Part shown: positions 32,903-42,111 of the stretch, piece after piece
Layout of the letters: each line of letters starts with the position of its first letter
Position numbering within the stretch: position 1 is the first letter of the stretch
Assembly: GCA_000143165.1 (NCBI GenBank)
Contig: CP002084.1
Location: forward strand, 1,426,001 to 1,490,000
Origin: Dehalogenimonas lykanthroporepellens BL-DC-9
Lineage (GTDB): Bacteria > Chloroflexota > Dehalococcoidia > Dehalococcoidales > Dehalococcoidaceae
Direction: 5' to 3'
DNA length: 64,000 nt
Translations under genes and position numbers: made by a program
Notes under the pieces: generated by a model
What the model was told of the DNA's origin: nothing
Databases searched by the model: none
The model's input: the letters and a program-made list of their open reading frames with translations, nothing else

Positions 32903-34405
32903 ATGTCCGAAAAACCCGGCAACCTCAACGCCAACACCTTGGCCCGTTACCTGGATAAACCCCAGGCGGATTTCACCAAAAAAGACATCATTAAATTTGT
33001 CGAAGACAACGGAATCGCCGCCGTAAATTTCCGGCATCTGGGCGGTGACGGCCGTCTGAAGACTTTGAATTTCGTGCCCAGTTCCCGTGAACAGCTGGAT
33101 CAGGTATTGTCCGCCGGTGAACGGGTGGATGGTTCCAGTCTGTTTTCCTACATCGATTCAGCTTCCAGTGACCTTTATATAGTTCCCCGCTATAAAACCG
33201 CCTTCGTCAACCCGTTCTCCACGATTCCCTCGCTGGACATTCTGTGCTCCTATTACACCAAGGATGGAGAGCGCCTGGCCAGCTCGCCGGAAAATATCCT
33301 TCACAAAGCTCAGAACAATTTGAAGGAAAAATCCGGGCTGACCTTCGAGGCGATGGGCGAGCTGGAGTATTATGTGGTGGCTCCCAAACAGTACCTGTAT
33401 CCTACCGTGGCTCAGCAGGGGTATCAGGAATCGGCGCCTTTCTGTAAGTGGGAGACCTTGCGTTATGAAGCCATGAACCTGATCGCGCAGGCTGGTGGCA
33501 AGATCAAATATGGTCATTCCGAAGTTGGGCATATTTCTTCCGATGAGCACGAAATGGAACAGAACGAAATCGAATTTTCCCCTGTGAATGTCGAGGACGC
33601 CGCTGACCAGCTGGTGGTGGCCAAGTGGATACTGCGGATGCTGGGTCAGCGCAACAATGTCACCGTCACCTTTGCCCCCAAGATTCTGGTCGGTCACGCC
33701 GGCTCCGGTATGCATGTTCATACGCGGGTAATGAAAGGCGACAAGAACATGTTTGTTGATGAAGGGCGACTTAATGATTTCGCCCGCCGGGTCATTGCCG
33801 GTTATCTGAAACTGGCGCCGTCATTGACAGCTTTCGGCAATACCATTCCCCTGTCCTTCCTGCGCCTGGTGCCGCACCAGGAAGCCCCGACTAACGTTTG
33901 CTGGGGCGACCGCAACCGGTCAGGACTGGTTCGGGTTCCGCTGGGGTGGTTACATTCCAACGATATGTCTGCTGATGCCAATCCCGGCGAAACCGCCGCT
34001 AAGCGTAACTTCAGCAATAATCAGACGGTAGAGTTCCGCTCACCCGACGGCTCAGCCAACATTCACCTGTTGATGGCCGGCCTGGTAGTGGCCGTTCAGC
34101 ACGGGCTGGAGATGGAAAACGCTCTCGATCTGGCTAAAAAGCTCTACGTCGATGTCAATATCTTCTCTTCAGCCAACAAGGATATCCAGAGTAACTTGCC
34201 CCAATTGCCGACTTCCTGCTGGGACGCTGCGGATTGCCTGCTTCAGGACCGGGCAATTTACGAGAAGGACGGGATTTTCCCGGCCTCAGTCATTGACGGC
34301 CTGTCTAAAATCCTCAAGCATTATGAGGATAAGGACCTCAGTGAGCGCTTCTATGGCAAAGGTGATGAGATTCAAAAGATGGTGGATGAGTACATCCACA
34401 TTTAG
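32903..34405 (+). CDS. glnA: Glutamine synthetase
   Basis: In this 500-residue protein the N-terminal beta-grasp part is followed by the catalytic barrel with MGELEYYVVAP (metal Glu), EHEMEQNEIEF, GHAGSGMHVHTRV (glutamate-binding His), NRSGLVRVP and FRSPDGSANIHL (metal Glu/Arg). It forms glutamine from glutamate, ammonia and ATP. The N-terminal region around residues 35-85 is longer and more divergent than in E. coli GlnA. Start ATG 32903 has AAGGAG at 32886-32891. A strong terminator follows. Confidence 0.93.
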   Translation: MSEKPGNLNANTLARYLDKPQADFTKKDIIKFVEDNGIAAVNFRHLGGDGRLKTLNFVPSSREQLDQVLSAGERVDGSSLFSYIDSASSDLYIVPRYKTAFVNPFSTIPSLDILCSYYTKDGERLASSPENILHKAQNNLKEKSGLTFEAMGELEYYVVAPKQYLYPTVAQQGYQESAPFCKWETLRYEAMNLIAQAGGKIKYGHSEVGHISSDEHEMEQNEIEFSPVNVEDAADQLVVAKWILRMLGQRNNVTVTFAPKILVGHAGSGMHVHTRVMKGDKNMFVDEGRLNDFARRVIAGYLKLAPSLTAFGNTIPLSFLRLVPHQEAPTNVCWGDRNRSGLVRVPLGWLHSNDMSADANPGETAAKRNFSNNQTVEFRSPDGSANIHLLMAGLVVAVQHGLEMENALDLAKKLYVDVNIFSSANKDIQSNLPQLPTSCWDAADCLLQDRAIYEKDGIFPASVIDGLSKILKHYEDKDLSERFYGKGDEIQKMVDEYIHI

Positions 34406-34421
34406 TTCAATCGTAATCCGG

Positions 34422-34460
34422 AATAAGGCGGCAGTATAAATACTGCCGCCTTATTTTTTT
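34422..34460 (+). terminator. Rho-independent terminator of glnA
   Basis: A perfect 15-bp stem (34422-34436 with 34441-34455, loop TAAA) is followed by seven T residues. It contains GGCGGCAGTA and its complement. Confidence 0.95.
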
Positions 34461-34570
34461 ACAATAAAATTGAATATATGGACAATAAGTACTAAAAAGA
34501 TAAATTAAGGGTATTGCCATAACATATAGGACAGGTTATACTGACAAAAATCTAAAAGGAGGCGGTCTGA

Positions 34571-34741
34571 ATGTTGAGTGCCATTTTGCTGATTATCTGC
34601 GGGCTGGTTCTGATCGGGACTGCCGGCAATAAAGTGCCGGTTATCGGCAAGTATCTGGTTACAGCCGGTAGCTGGCTGTCATCCTTCGCCCTTATTATCG
34701 GTATTGTGGCCATAGTGGTAGGGATTATCGAGCTTTTCTGA
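34571..34741 (+). CDS. Small membrane protein, 56 residues
   Basis: The ATG at 34571 follows AAAGGAGG (34555-34562) and encodes a 56-residue protein that is almost entirely hydrophobic. It has two predicted membrane helices (residues about 2-18, LSAILLIICGLVLIGTA, and about 36-54, SFALIIGIVAIVVGIIEL) joined by GNKVPVIGKYLVTAG. I do not recognise a family. The ribosome binding site and clean start make it a likely real gene. It is convergent with the MFS gene. Confidence 0.65.
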   Translation: MLSAILLIICGLVLIGTAGNKVPVIGKYLVTAGSWLSSFALIIGIVAIVVGIIELF

Positions 34742-34747
34742 ATAGCT

Positions 34748-36361
34748 TTAAGGTAATTTACCGGGCGAGGAGTTCGTTCCTTCGTCATTCCCTTTGTCCA
34801 TGACGGTCCGACTGGAATCCATGATACCTTCGGTTAGCATCCGGGTTCGCTTTCGGTCGATGGTCAGAAAGGCTACACCTGAAGCGGTGACCGCCAGAGT
34901 TGCGCATATTGCCATAGTACCCCGGTAAGCGGTTACGAATGCCGTGGCAATGGCTTCTCTGGCTGACTGGGCCGCCGGGTTCCCGAACTCCTCGGGGATA
35001 ACTACGCCGCCCAGCTTATCGCTCTGGGCAATGATTTCGATTCGTTGTGCTGATGACAGCCCGGATTGTTCGACATTAGACTCTAATGCCGGTGAAAAAA
35101 ACGCCAGCATGACACTGCCCAGAATCGCTACGGCCATCAATCCGGCGGTACGGGCGATGGCGTTGTTGACTCCTGAGGCCACCCCGGACAGGGAGGGGGC
35201 AACGGCCATGGCGGATTTGGTCAACGGCGCAATCAGCAGTGCCATACCGGCACCGGCCAGAATCAGCCCGGGCAGGAAATGAATGAAGTAATCGGCGTTG
35301 ATACCCCCCATCGTCAGCCACAGGATTCCGGCGCTGACCAGTAACGGCCCGCCGATCATCTGTTTCCTCGGGCCGATACGGTCGGCCAGTGACCCGGCCG
35401 AGGCCGCCAACAGGGTAATCAGGATGGTGGGTGGCAGGAGCCCCAGACCTGCCTGAGATGGTGACAACCCCTGTACCTGTTGCAGGTTGAGAACGGTGAA
35501 TACGATGGTCCCGTTGAAGGCGAAGTACAGGAGCAGGGTGGCCAGGTTAGCTCCGGATATCAGCCGGTTCCGAAAAATGCTCAGTCTTACCAGCGGCGCC
35601 GGGCTTTTCTTTTCTACCGCGATGAAGCCGGCGGCGGCGGCCACGCCGGCTGTAAGGGCGATCAGTACCAGCGGATGGTTCCAGCCCTGATTTGGGCCGC
35701 TAATCATGGCATAGGCGATGCCCGTCAGCCCGAACAGGATGAGCAGAGCTCCGGGCCAATCCAGGGGGCCTTTCTGTGTGCCGGAATGATCCGGCACTTC
35801 TCGCCAGGTAACGGCCATGGCTGTCAGTACTACTGGTACCGACATCCAGAAAACGCCTGCCCAGGCGATGTTTTCCACCAGCCAGCCGCCCAGCCATGGG
35901 CCCAGTGCGGCGATGCCGCCTGAAATTCCGGCCCATAACCCGATAGCGCGGCCACGTTCCGCTTCCCGGAAAGTAGCGTTGATAATTGCCAGACTCTGGG
36001 GTACCATCAAAGCCGAGCCTATTCCTTGAATAGCCTGGAAGGCAATGAGGAGGGCGATGGAATTGGCCAGGCCGGAGGCAACGGCGCCGACAACGAAGAT
36101 GCCCATCCCGACAAGAAATACCCGACGCCGTCCCAGGCGATCACCCAGGGAGCCGCCGATAAGGAGAAAAGCAGAGAGGGTTAAGAGATGAGCGTTGATG
36201 ACCCACTGAAGGTCGGAAAGACTGGAGTCAAAAGTGCTCTGGATGGCCGGCAGAGCGACCGAGACCGCACTCCAGGTGATGAATGAAGATGCCGAAGCCA
36301 GTAATGTAGCAACCAGTACCCATCGGCCGGTTCTGCTGGCGATCGCGACACGTTCGGTAAT
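34748..36361 (-). CDS. MFS drug exporter, DHA2 (14-TMS) family; start codon uncertain
   Basis: Residues read upstream of the first ATG (36106) still match the family: WVLVATLLASASSF, then LPAIQSTF, SLSDLQWVINAHLLTLSAF, GGSLGDRLGRRRVFLVG. So the gene starts near 36361-36390. No ATG, GTG or TTG occurs in that part before an in-frame TGA near 36403. A rare ATT (36361) or another codon would have to be used, or the start has been lost. The rest is intact: motif GSLGDRLGRRR, then 12-14 helices and motif C-like GIAALGPWLGGWLVEN. It probably exports drugs or metabolites by proton exchange. Confidence 0.75.
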   Translation of the reverse strand: MTERVAIASRTGRWVLVATLLASASSFITWSAVSVALPAIQSTFDSSLSDLQWVINAHLLTLSAFLLIGGSLGDRLGRRRVFLVGMGIFVVGAVASGLANSIALLIAFQAIQGIGSALMVPQSLAIINATFREAERGRAIGLWAGISGGIAALGPWLGGWLVENIAWAGVFWMSVPVVLTAMAVTWREVPDHSGTQKGPLDWPGALLILFGLTGIAYAMISGPNQGWNHPLVLIALTAGVAAAAGFIAVEKKSPAPLVRLSIFRNRLISGANLATLLLYFAFNGTIVFTVLNLQQVQGLSPSQAGLGLLPPTILITLLAASAGSLADRIGPRKQMIGGPLLVSAGILWLTMGGINADYFIHFLPGLILAGAGMALLIAPLTKSAMAVAPSLSGVASGVNNAIARTAGLMAVAILGSVMLAFFSPALESNVEQSGLSSAQRIEIIAQSDKLGGVVIPEEFGNPAAQSAREAIATAFVTAYRGTMAICATLAVTASGVAFLTIDRKRTRMLTEGIMDSSRTVMDKGNDEGTNSSPGKLP

Positions 36362-36393
36362 GCTTGCTGTCGTGGAATCGTTATAACCGACAG

Positions 36394-37233
36394 CTATTCC
36401 TCATCCACCTTGTCGTCACGTTTATAGGTGCCCAGCACCCGAATCATGCTGGTGACTTTTTCCAGTTCCTTCATCGCCCGCTGGGTGGCCGGGGCGTTCA
36501 GGCCTTTCTCGAAGTCAAGGTAGAAATAGTAGTCCCAGACACGGTTGCCGATGATAGGCCGGCTTTCGATCTTTGACAGGTTGATGGCCTCGTCGTTGAA
36601 GCATTTCAGAACGCTGTACAGCGCGCCCGGTATGTCCTTGGCGCGGATGACCAGCGATGTCTTGTCGGCGTCAAGGTCGAAAGGCTTATCCGGGCGGGCG
36701 ATAACGAGAAAACGGGTGTAATTCTTCTTCTCGGTCTCGATATCCTTTGCCAGTATCTTCATCCCGTAAATGTCGGCGGCCAGGTGGGAACCGATGGCCG
36801 CGGCCGTATGCATGTCTTCTTCCTTAATCAACCTTACCGCGGCGGCGGTATCGTCGGTTTCGATACGCCGCATCCAGGGATGCTTCTCCAGCCATTCCTC
36901 GGCCTGATTCATGGCCATGGGGTGAGTATAAACCTCGGTGATATTCTCAATTTTCGTATTCGGCAGGGCGATAAGGTTCAGCACTATTCGCAGATACTCT
37001 TCACCCACGATACGGGTGTCGTGTTTCAGCAGATAATCGTAGTTATCCAGGAAGGAACCGTAGATGGAGTTCTCGATGGCGACTACGCCGTAATCGGTGA
37101 CACCCTTATGGACGTCATCGAAAACCTGTTTGAAGGTTTCACTTTCAATGATTTCTGAGTCACCCGGGAACTTCTTGCGAGCGACGATATCATGGAAAGA
37201 ACCGCGGGAACCCTGGATGGAAATTTTGATCAT
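36394..37233 (-). CDS. pheA: Prephenate dehydratase
   Basis: This 279-residue protein has an N-terminal catalytic part with IQGSRGSFHDIVA, DYGVVAIENSIYGSFLDNYD and the conserved YTRFLVIAR (Thr/Phe of the active site). It ends in a C-terminal ACT domain (residues about 190-270, DKTSLVIRAKDIPGALYSVL, ESRPIIGNRVWDYYFYLD) for feedback by phenylalanine. It makes phenylpyruvate. Start ATG 37233 has AAGGAGG 6 bp upstream. Confidence 0.93.
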   Translation of the reverse strand: MIKISIQGSRGSFHDIVARKKFPGDSEIIESETFKQVFDDVHKGVTDYGVVAIENSIYGSFLDNYDYLLKHDTRIVGEEYLRIVLNLIALPNTKIENITEVYTHPMAMNQAEEWLEKHPWMRRIETDDTAAAVRLIKEEDMHTAAAIGSHLAADIYGMKILAKDIETEKKNYTRFLVIARPDKPFDLDADKTSLVIRAKDIPGALYSVLKCFNDEAINLSKIESRPIIGNRVWDYYFYLDFEKGLNAPATQRAMKELEKVTSMIRVLGTYKRDDKVDEE

Positions 37234-37321
37234 GTACGGCCTCCTTGAAGTAGCAGATTGCCGAGATTTGTATTAATGATAGCCTTAAAAAGACCTTATG
37301 GCAATAGATTAATTGAAGGTA

Positions 37322-37984
37322 TCATACGTTGGTGTTCTGCCGTAGCATATAGCTGATGGCCTCGTAGCGGCTCTTGATCCGGAGTTTGGAGTAGATGACG
37401 TTGATATGGTTCTTGACGGTCTTTTCTTCTATGAAAAGGGTTTCGGCAATCTCCCGGTTGCCCTTTCCGGCGGCGATGAGGGTCAATATCTCTATCTCCC
37501 TGGCGGTCAGCGGTTCGGCGCTTTCCATTTCGGCGATGTTTTGAAATTGTTGGTCGCTTTGTTGAATCTGTTCGAGCAGACTTCGGTCGATTTGCGGAGT
37601 GACACTAGTGTCACCGGAGGCGACGGCCCGGATGGCTCCGACCATGTCCTCAGGGGCGAACTGTCCGTATATCAGGTATCCGGATGCCCCGGCCAACAGC
37701 GCCCGCAGGATGGTTGTCTGGTCTTCCACGACGGTCAGCATCAGGGCCTTGATCCCCGGTCTGATCTTGAGAATCCCGGCGGCGGCTTTGATCCCGTCAA
37801 AACCGGGCATATGCACATCCATCAGGACGATATCCACGGGATTGTTCTTCACCCATTCGACGGCGTCTCTGCCGCCAGCCGCTTCACCGACGACCAGGAT
37901 ATCCTGCTCAAGCTCCAGGTAACTCCGCAGCCCCCGCCGGGCGACGAAATTGTCATCGACGATGAATACTCTAATCCGGCTCAT
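37322..37984 (-). CDS. NarL/FixJ-family response regulator
   Basis: In this 220-residue protein the receiver domain has the acidic pair in VFIVDDN, the phospho-acceptor Asp56 (DIVLMDVHMPG) and Lys near 104 region. A LuxR-type helix-turn-helix is at residues about 155-215 (LTAREIEILTLIAAGKGNRE, then EKTVKNHINVIYSKLRI). Its start overlaps the end of the sensor kinase gene by 14 bp, so the two form a pair. Targets are unknown. In this group such pairs are often linked to rdh genes, but none is adjacent. Confidence 0.92.
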   Translation of the reverse strand: MSRIRVFIVDDNFVARRGLRSYLELEQDILVVGEAAGGRDAVEWVKNNPVDIVLMDVHMPGFDGIKAAAGILKIRPGIKALMLTVVEDQTTILRALLAGASGYLIYGQFAPEDMVGAIRAVASGDTSVTPQIDRSLLEQIQQSDQQFQNIAEMESAEPLTAREIEILTLIAAGKGNREIAETLFIEEKTVKNHINVIYSKLRIKSRYEAISYMLRQNTNV

Positions 37985-39218
37985 CTGAAGTCTCCCCGAT
38001 TAGAGGTATTTCGACGAGCAGCATGGTCCCGTTACCGGAGCTCTCGACCTGAAAACGTCCGCCGAGCAGTTCCACCCGCTCCCGGATACCGGCCAGTCCC
38101 AGTTTGCCCGCGGCGACGAATTCATCCAAGTTCACGACGCCGTCCAAGCCGCGGCCGTTGTCGCTTATCTCCAAGGAAAGCGAATCACCAGTCAGTTTCA
38201 AGTTTACAGTAACCATCGAAGCAGCGGCGTGACGCTCGACGTTGGTCAGGGCTTCGGAGACGATGTTCCGCAGTTGATGCGCCGTTTCCGCAGGCAGAAC
38301 CCGGTCATCGCCTGCAGACTCGAATTCTACCGCCGTACCTGTCCTGGCGCCCCATTGGCCGGCGATACCGGATATTAAGGTGGCTATCCCTTCGTCAACC
38401 GTTTCGTGGCGCAGATCGAGGATAACGTCCCTGACCTCTCGGCTGGTGCGCCGGCAGACATCGCCTATATAACTGACCGCTTCACTTATCGCGGGTTCCC
38501 CGTCGCCAAGTTTCCTCTCAAGCACCTTCGTTTCCAGGGCAAGCCCGTGAAGGGTTTTCAGGACGTTATCGTGCATATCCCGGGCGATGCGCTGGCGTTC
38601 TTCGAGGAGCGTCTTGTCCTTCAAGTAGGATTCACTGCGGCGGCGCTGTCTCCGGCCTTCATCCACTATAAAGCCCACCGGCAAGGCGATGAGAAATATG
38701 AGCAACGTCCAGAAGGTATAACCGGAATAGCTGAAGCGCACGTCATAAACCGCGTCGCGGAAGGCGTAAGCCCCCAGCAGTCCGACGGCGAAAACGCCTG
38801 TCATGATGAGGCTTCCTTTGAGTCCGTAGCGTATGGTACCCTCGATGACCACGAAGAGGAAACCGGCGTAGGCGGCGGTGTAGAAGTCGCTGACAAAGAG
38901 CAGGATTAACGCCCAGGCGGTGAATGTGTCCACAGTCAGTGAGGCGACCCCAAGTTTCCGATAATCTTCGTGAGTGGCGAGATTCCGATTGATGACCATG
39001 GCGGCACCGTTGACAATCGCCAGCCCCAACCCTATACCGATGATGGCATAATTTGGTGACGGCTCGTGCATCCCGGCCAGCAGGAATAAAGCCGGCACCC
39101 ACAGCCACCGGGCGCCGATGAACAGCCATTCCAGACGCTTCATCTCATAAAGGCGACCAGTGGTCAGCTCTCCAGATGCCCCGGTCATCAGACGGCGTCC
39201 TATCTCTCTGATGTTCAA
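37971..39218 (-). CDS. NarX/DegS-type sensor histidine kinase
   Basis: In this 415-residue protein, residues about 30-190 hold five or six membrane helices with little periplasmic sequence. The HisKA_3 motif is RIARDMHDNVLKTLHGLAL (His216). The HATPase part has LRNIVSEALTNVERHA and EISDNGRGLDG. It would phosphorylate the response regulator encoded next. The TTG start at 39218 has only a weak site. The membrane-embedded sensor suggests it detects a lipid-soluble or membrane-related signal; this is inference. Confidence 0.9.
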   Translation of the reverse strand: MNIREIGRRLMTGASGELTTGRLYEMKRLEWLFIGARWLWVPALFLLAGMHEPSPNYAIIGIGLGLAIVNGAAMVINRNLATHEDYRKLGVASLTVDTFTAWALILLFVSDFYTAAYAGFLFVVIEGTIRYGLKGSLIMTGVFAVGLLGAYAFRDAVYDVRFSYSGYTFWTLLIFLIALPVGFIVDEGRRQRRRSESYLKDKTLLEERQRIARDMHDNVLKTLHGLALETKVLERKLGDGEPAISEAVSYIGDVCRRTSREVRDVILDLRHETVDEGIATLISGIAGQWGARTGTAVEFESAGDDRVLPAETAHQLRNIVSEALTNVERHAAASMVTVNLKLTGDSLSLEISDNGRGLDGVVNLDEFVAAGKLGLAGIRERVELLGGRFQVESSGNGTMLLVEIPLIGETSDEPD

Positions 39219-39229
39219 ATCATTTCTTT

Positions 39230-39285
39230 TTTGGGCCTAAAGGCCCATGTATTAACCCTTCGCCAATTGTATCATAAGCATAGAA
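39230..39285. repeat. Left member of a two-motif direct repeat (promoter-like)
   Basis: GGGCCTAAAGGCCC, 15 bp, GCCAATTGTATCATA. The same two motifs with the same 15-bp gap but different sequence in between occur at about 42125-42168. On the minus strand the second motif reads TATGATACAATTGGC and may be the promoter of the sensor kinase gene. Confidence 0.7.
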
Positions 39286-39400
39286 AGGGTTTGGCATTCT
39301 TCATAAACATTGACGGATGGCCAAGGGAAAAGAGGTGATGCGGCTTGAACAAGTGAAAGCACATCGAACAATCGGTATAAAATTGTGGAAGGAGAACGTC

Positions 39401-40231
39401 GTGCAAAGAATAAGTTCAAAAACACTATTGACTACAGTCGTCTGTTTGGCAATTATGCTGACATTTGCTGGTGCAGCGATGTTACAGGGTGCTACGCCGT
39501 CAGAGAGCAACAAAGTCCTGCCAAACACAACGACTCCGGGCTTGCGTGGATTTTATGGACTCCCAGAGGAACAAACGAACTTCCTGAAAAACATCGTGCT
39601 AAATGATTCTGTTGTAAAGGCTTTGTTGGATAATTCAGAGTACGAATACCGTCTGGATGTCGGGTGTTGGTTGACGAAAGGCATGAACGAAGAGAAGTTC
39701 TTTGCTTGGATGGAAGGCGGGCGAACGGATACAGGTATGGTATCTGAGTATGTGGGGGTGATCTACATCGGATATAACAAGATGTATACGTTCTCAATTG
39801 ATATCAGCACTCAGAAGGTAATAAATTTGGTTGCTCAGCCTAAGCAAGGGCCACAAATACCGGAAATCACAAAGGACGAGAAGTCCAAAGCAATCAGCTT
39901 GGCTCTAAATGAACCCCATCTGAAGACAATGCTCGAAGGAAAGAACTTTGAAATTTCTAATAACGACGTTGGCATATGGCATACTACCCTTGAAGAGGGT
40001 AATGGACAACTACTGAAAATCGGAGCAGTTGTTCAAATACGTTTCGCACATACGTACAATATTAATTCTATCCTTCCAAATATGGTCGAGGATAGGAATA
40101 CTGTATTCGGTTTCGATACCGTTTTCACGCATTACGAGGGACCAATTGACAAATTGTTGGTGTTCATCAGTCTCTCAGAGGAAAGGGTGATTGAAGCGGC
40201 GCCTCAAATAATGCCTAAAGAATCTAATTAA
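39401..40231 (+). CDS. Predicted secreted protein of unknown function (AT-rich)
   Basis: The protein is 276 residues from GTG 39401, chosen because AAGGAG lies 6 bp upstream; the frame from 39317 would hide the signal peptide. The N-terminus MQRISSKTLLTTVVCLAIML...FAGAAMLQG is a signal or anchor. The mature part has two PxxPeITKDEKSKAISLALN-like and LNEPHLKTMLEGKNF stretches reminiscent of PepSY-type repeats, but no firm match. It is 14 bp upstream of another secreted protein gene and is likely cotranscribed. AT content is visibly higher than in the flanks, suggesting acquisition. Confidence 0.65.
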   Translation: MQRISSKTLLTTVVCLAIMLTFAGAAMLQGATPSESNKVLPNTTTPGLRGFYGLPEEQTNFLKNIVLNDSVVKALLDNSEYEYRLDVGCWLTKGMNEEKFFAWMEGGRTDTGMVSEYVGVIYIGYNKMYTFSIDISTQKVINLVAQPKQGPQIPEITKDEKSKAISLALNEPHLKTMLEGKNFEISNNDVGIWHTTLEEGNGQLLKIGAVVQIRFAHTYNINSILPNMVEDRNTVFGFDTVFTHYEGPIDKLLVFISLSEERVIEAAPQIMPKESN

Positions 40232-40245
40232 TAAGGAGAAATCCA

Positions 40246-40905
40246 ATGAGGAAGTCATTTTCTACATTCATAGCGGCGATTTTCCTGATACTGAGTTTTC
40301 CAGTATCAACCATTATGGCTTGGAGTCCTGCAACTTGGGGAACCACATGGGACGATTTTGGTGAAGATGTCTGGTACAAGTACGATTCCTATCATGCTTC
40401 TGGTCCTTGGTATTCTGAGGCTGATTTTCCGGTAACCATGGTATTCTACGGACCAGGTGCTAGCAAGTCCGCTGCAAAGGATACTTTGTGGTATTGGACG
40501 GGAAGCTATTTGTATTTTGCCCTTAACGATACTGGTAGTTGGACATGGGATCAAGATCAAGGAAGAAAATCCAATCCGATTCTTGATCAAGACGCTTGGC
40601 ATGTCCGACTTTACGCAAACAACGGAAACTACATGTACAATACCGCCTGGGGAAAATATGTGTTGGCAACAACTCATAGAGACTGGTTAGGGTGCCCCGA
40701 TATGTCTAAATCCGGATATGGCTGGAGTGAAGATGCAGAACAAGCCGTACGCAGTAAAGCCGCTGAAACAGTTGGTTGGGGTAACATAAAATACAATTAC
40801 TTCAATATGTACAACGCTGAAGACTTTAGGGTTGAAGGTGCATGGACCGGCTTTGCGCATGTGTGGCAGAGCAATGGCTATCTAACTGGCGTGTACATGC
40901 CATAA
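40246..40905 (+). CDS. Predicted secreted, aromatic-rich protein of unknown function
   Basis: This 219-residue protein has an N-terminal signal peptide (MRKSFSTFIAAIFLILSFPV, cleavage expected near STIMA-WS). The mature part is very rich in Trp and Tyr (for example WSPATWGTTWDDFGEDVWYK) with few cysteines. It could be a carbohydrate- or surface-binding protein, but no domain is recognised. It has AAGGAGAAA upstream of ATG 40246 and follows the preceding secreted gene by 14 bp. AT-rich. Confidence 0.7.
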   Translation: MRKSFSTFIAAIFLILSFPVSTIMAWSPATWGTTWDDFGEDVWYKYDSYHASGPWYSEADFPVTMVFYGPGASKSAAKDTLWYWTGSYLYFALNDTGSWTWDQDQGRKSNPILDQDAWHVRLYANNGNYMYNTAWGKYVLATTHRDWLGCPDMSKSGYGWSEDAEQAVRSKAAETVGWGNIKYNYFNMYNAEDFRVEGAWTGFAHVWQSNGYLTGVYMP

Positions 40906-40983
40906 TAGAATTTGTCTTTATACGTGAAGCAGGTACTCTCCTATTTTTTCGTGCACGATCATTAGATAATAGAAGGCATACTG

Positions 40984-41349
40984 ATGGATAAATCCCGCAA
41001 GGCACGCAATTTTGGCTTATTATTAATGCTGTTTGCATCTGTATTACAGGTGTTTGCCGGATTAAGTATTTCTAAACTTAGCTATGGATTTCTTACAGAT
41101 CCCGTGTATGGTTTCATTATTGTTTCTCCAATGCTATTCGGATTATGGACAGCCATGCGTTTGCCCTTTATTGGCGGGGTATTCGCGGCTATTATCAATG
41201 GCCCCCTTATCTTCGCAGCATGGGTAGGCATGATGGGCGATCCATGGCTATTGAACAGAAGCTTCTCGCAAGCAACATTCTTGAATATGGCAATCTACTA
41301 TGCAGGTCTAGCCTGGCACGTTTATGTGTATAGAAAAGCGCCTGGATGA
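40984..41349 (+). CDS. Small membrane protein of unknown function
   Basis: This 121-residue protein has four hydrophobic segments (residues about 10-30, 40-57, 62-80, 95-115). The start ATG 40984 follows AAGG at 40973-40976. No domain was recognised. It lies in the AT-rich block downstream of the two secreted proteins and upstream of further small membrane proteins. Confidence 0.55.
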   Translation: MDKSRKARNFGLLLMLFASVLQVFAGLSISKLSYGFLTDPVYGFIIVSPMLFGLWTAMRLPFIGGVFAAIINGPLIFAAWVGMMGDPWLLNRSFSQATFLNMAIYYAGLAWHVYVYRKAPG

Positions 41350-41444
41350 GCGAATTCACATTATTGGGAAAGCCGCTTCTTGAACAGAAGGCGGGGAGAG
41401 GAAACGGCGGTGGGTAAGCGGTGTAAACGGAAAGGACGCTTCAG

Positions 41445-41675
41445 ATGGGCGCTTTAATCATTATCTCCCCCTTTGCGCTTTACGGCGTCGTATTGCTGGT
41501 CTTATCAATCCGAAAACCGTATTACATTCATTTTGGGCTGGGATGTTTTCTGTTTCTGGTCATAGCCGGGGTCGTGGGTGGGCTTTTCGACGGGTTTGGA
41601 GTAGTCATTCTATTAATCGTCGGAATGGGCGTTGCGGTTAGTTTCTATCGCTTTGGCGGTGAAATTCCGGATTAA
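41445..41675 (+). CDS. Small membrane protein of unknown function
   Basis: This 76-residue protein has three closely packed hydrophobic segments (GALIIISPFALYGVVLLVL, IHFGLGCFLFLVIAGVVGG, GFGVVILLIVGMGVAVSFY). ATG 41445 has AAAGGA 10 bp upstream. No family was recognised. Part of a run of small membrane genes. Confidence 0.5.
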   Translation: MGALIIISPFALYGVVLLVLSIRKPYYIHFGLGCFLFLVIAGVVGGLFDGFGVVILLIVGMGVAVSFYRFGGEIPD

Positions 41676-41704
41676 GCTGATGTGAGAGAGGGTATCTCAA
41701 GGCG

Positions 41705-42043
41705 ATGACCCTAACGGAATTAGCCATCATGACGGGTATATTGAGCATATTATCGATCGTAGGTGCATACTATTGGCGTCGCGTCAGCGTTGTGGCATAT
41801 TTCTTTTTTATTTTTACCGGCTTCCTGTGGGGCGCGGGTACGTTCGGACATGGGCGCACCTGGTTCACCTGGTTTTTGATAGGAAACGGCATAGCAGGGA
41901 TATTTACCGTTCTGGCGATAGTCAATAAAAGACATCGTGGTTTTCCATTTTACAGTTATATGAAATATACGGCTTACATTCTCTTTTCGCTGATTATTAT
42001 CTCGTTTATTGTGGCCATGTTGGATAAATTATTCCGGTTTTAG
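41705..42043 (+). CDS. Small membrane protein of unknown function
   Basis: This 112-residue protein has about four hydrophobic segments (TELAIMTGILSILSIVGAYY, VVAYFFFIFTGFLWGAG, FLIGNGIAGIFTVLAIV, and a C-terminal ILFSLIIISFIVAML). Aromatic-rich. Start ATG 41705 has a weak AAGG site. Function unknown; probably cotranscribed with its upstream neighbour 29 bp away. Confidence 0.5.
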   Translation: MTLTELAIMTGILSILSIVGAYYWRRVSVVAYFFFIFTGFLWGAGTFGHGRTWFTWFLIGNGIAGIFTVLAIVNKRHRGFPFYSYMKYTAYILFSLIIISFIVAMLDKLFRF

Positions 42044-42111
42044 GCAGGTTTTGAGCTCTTCACCGGGCAACCCTGAGCCTCAGACGGCCTCCCATCTTCA
42101 AAGTTCCTCTT

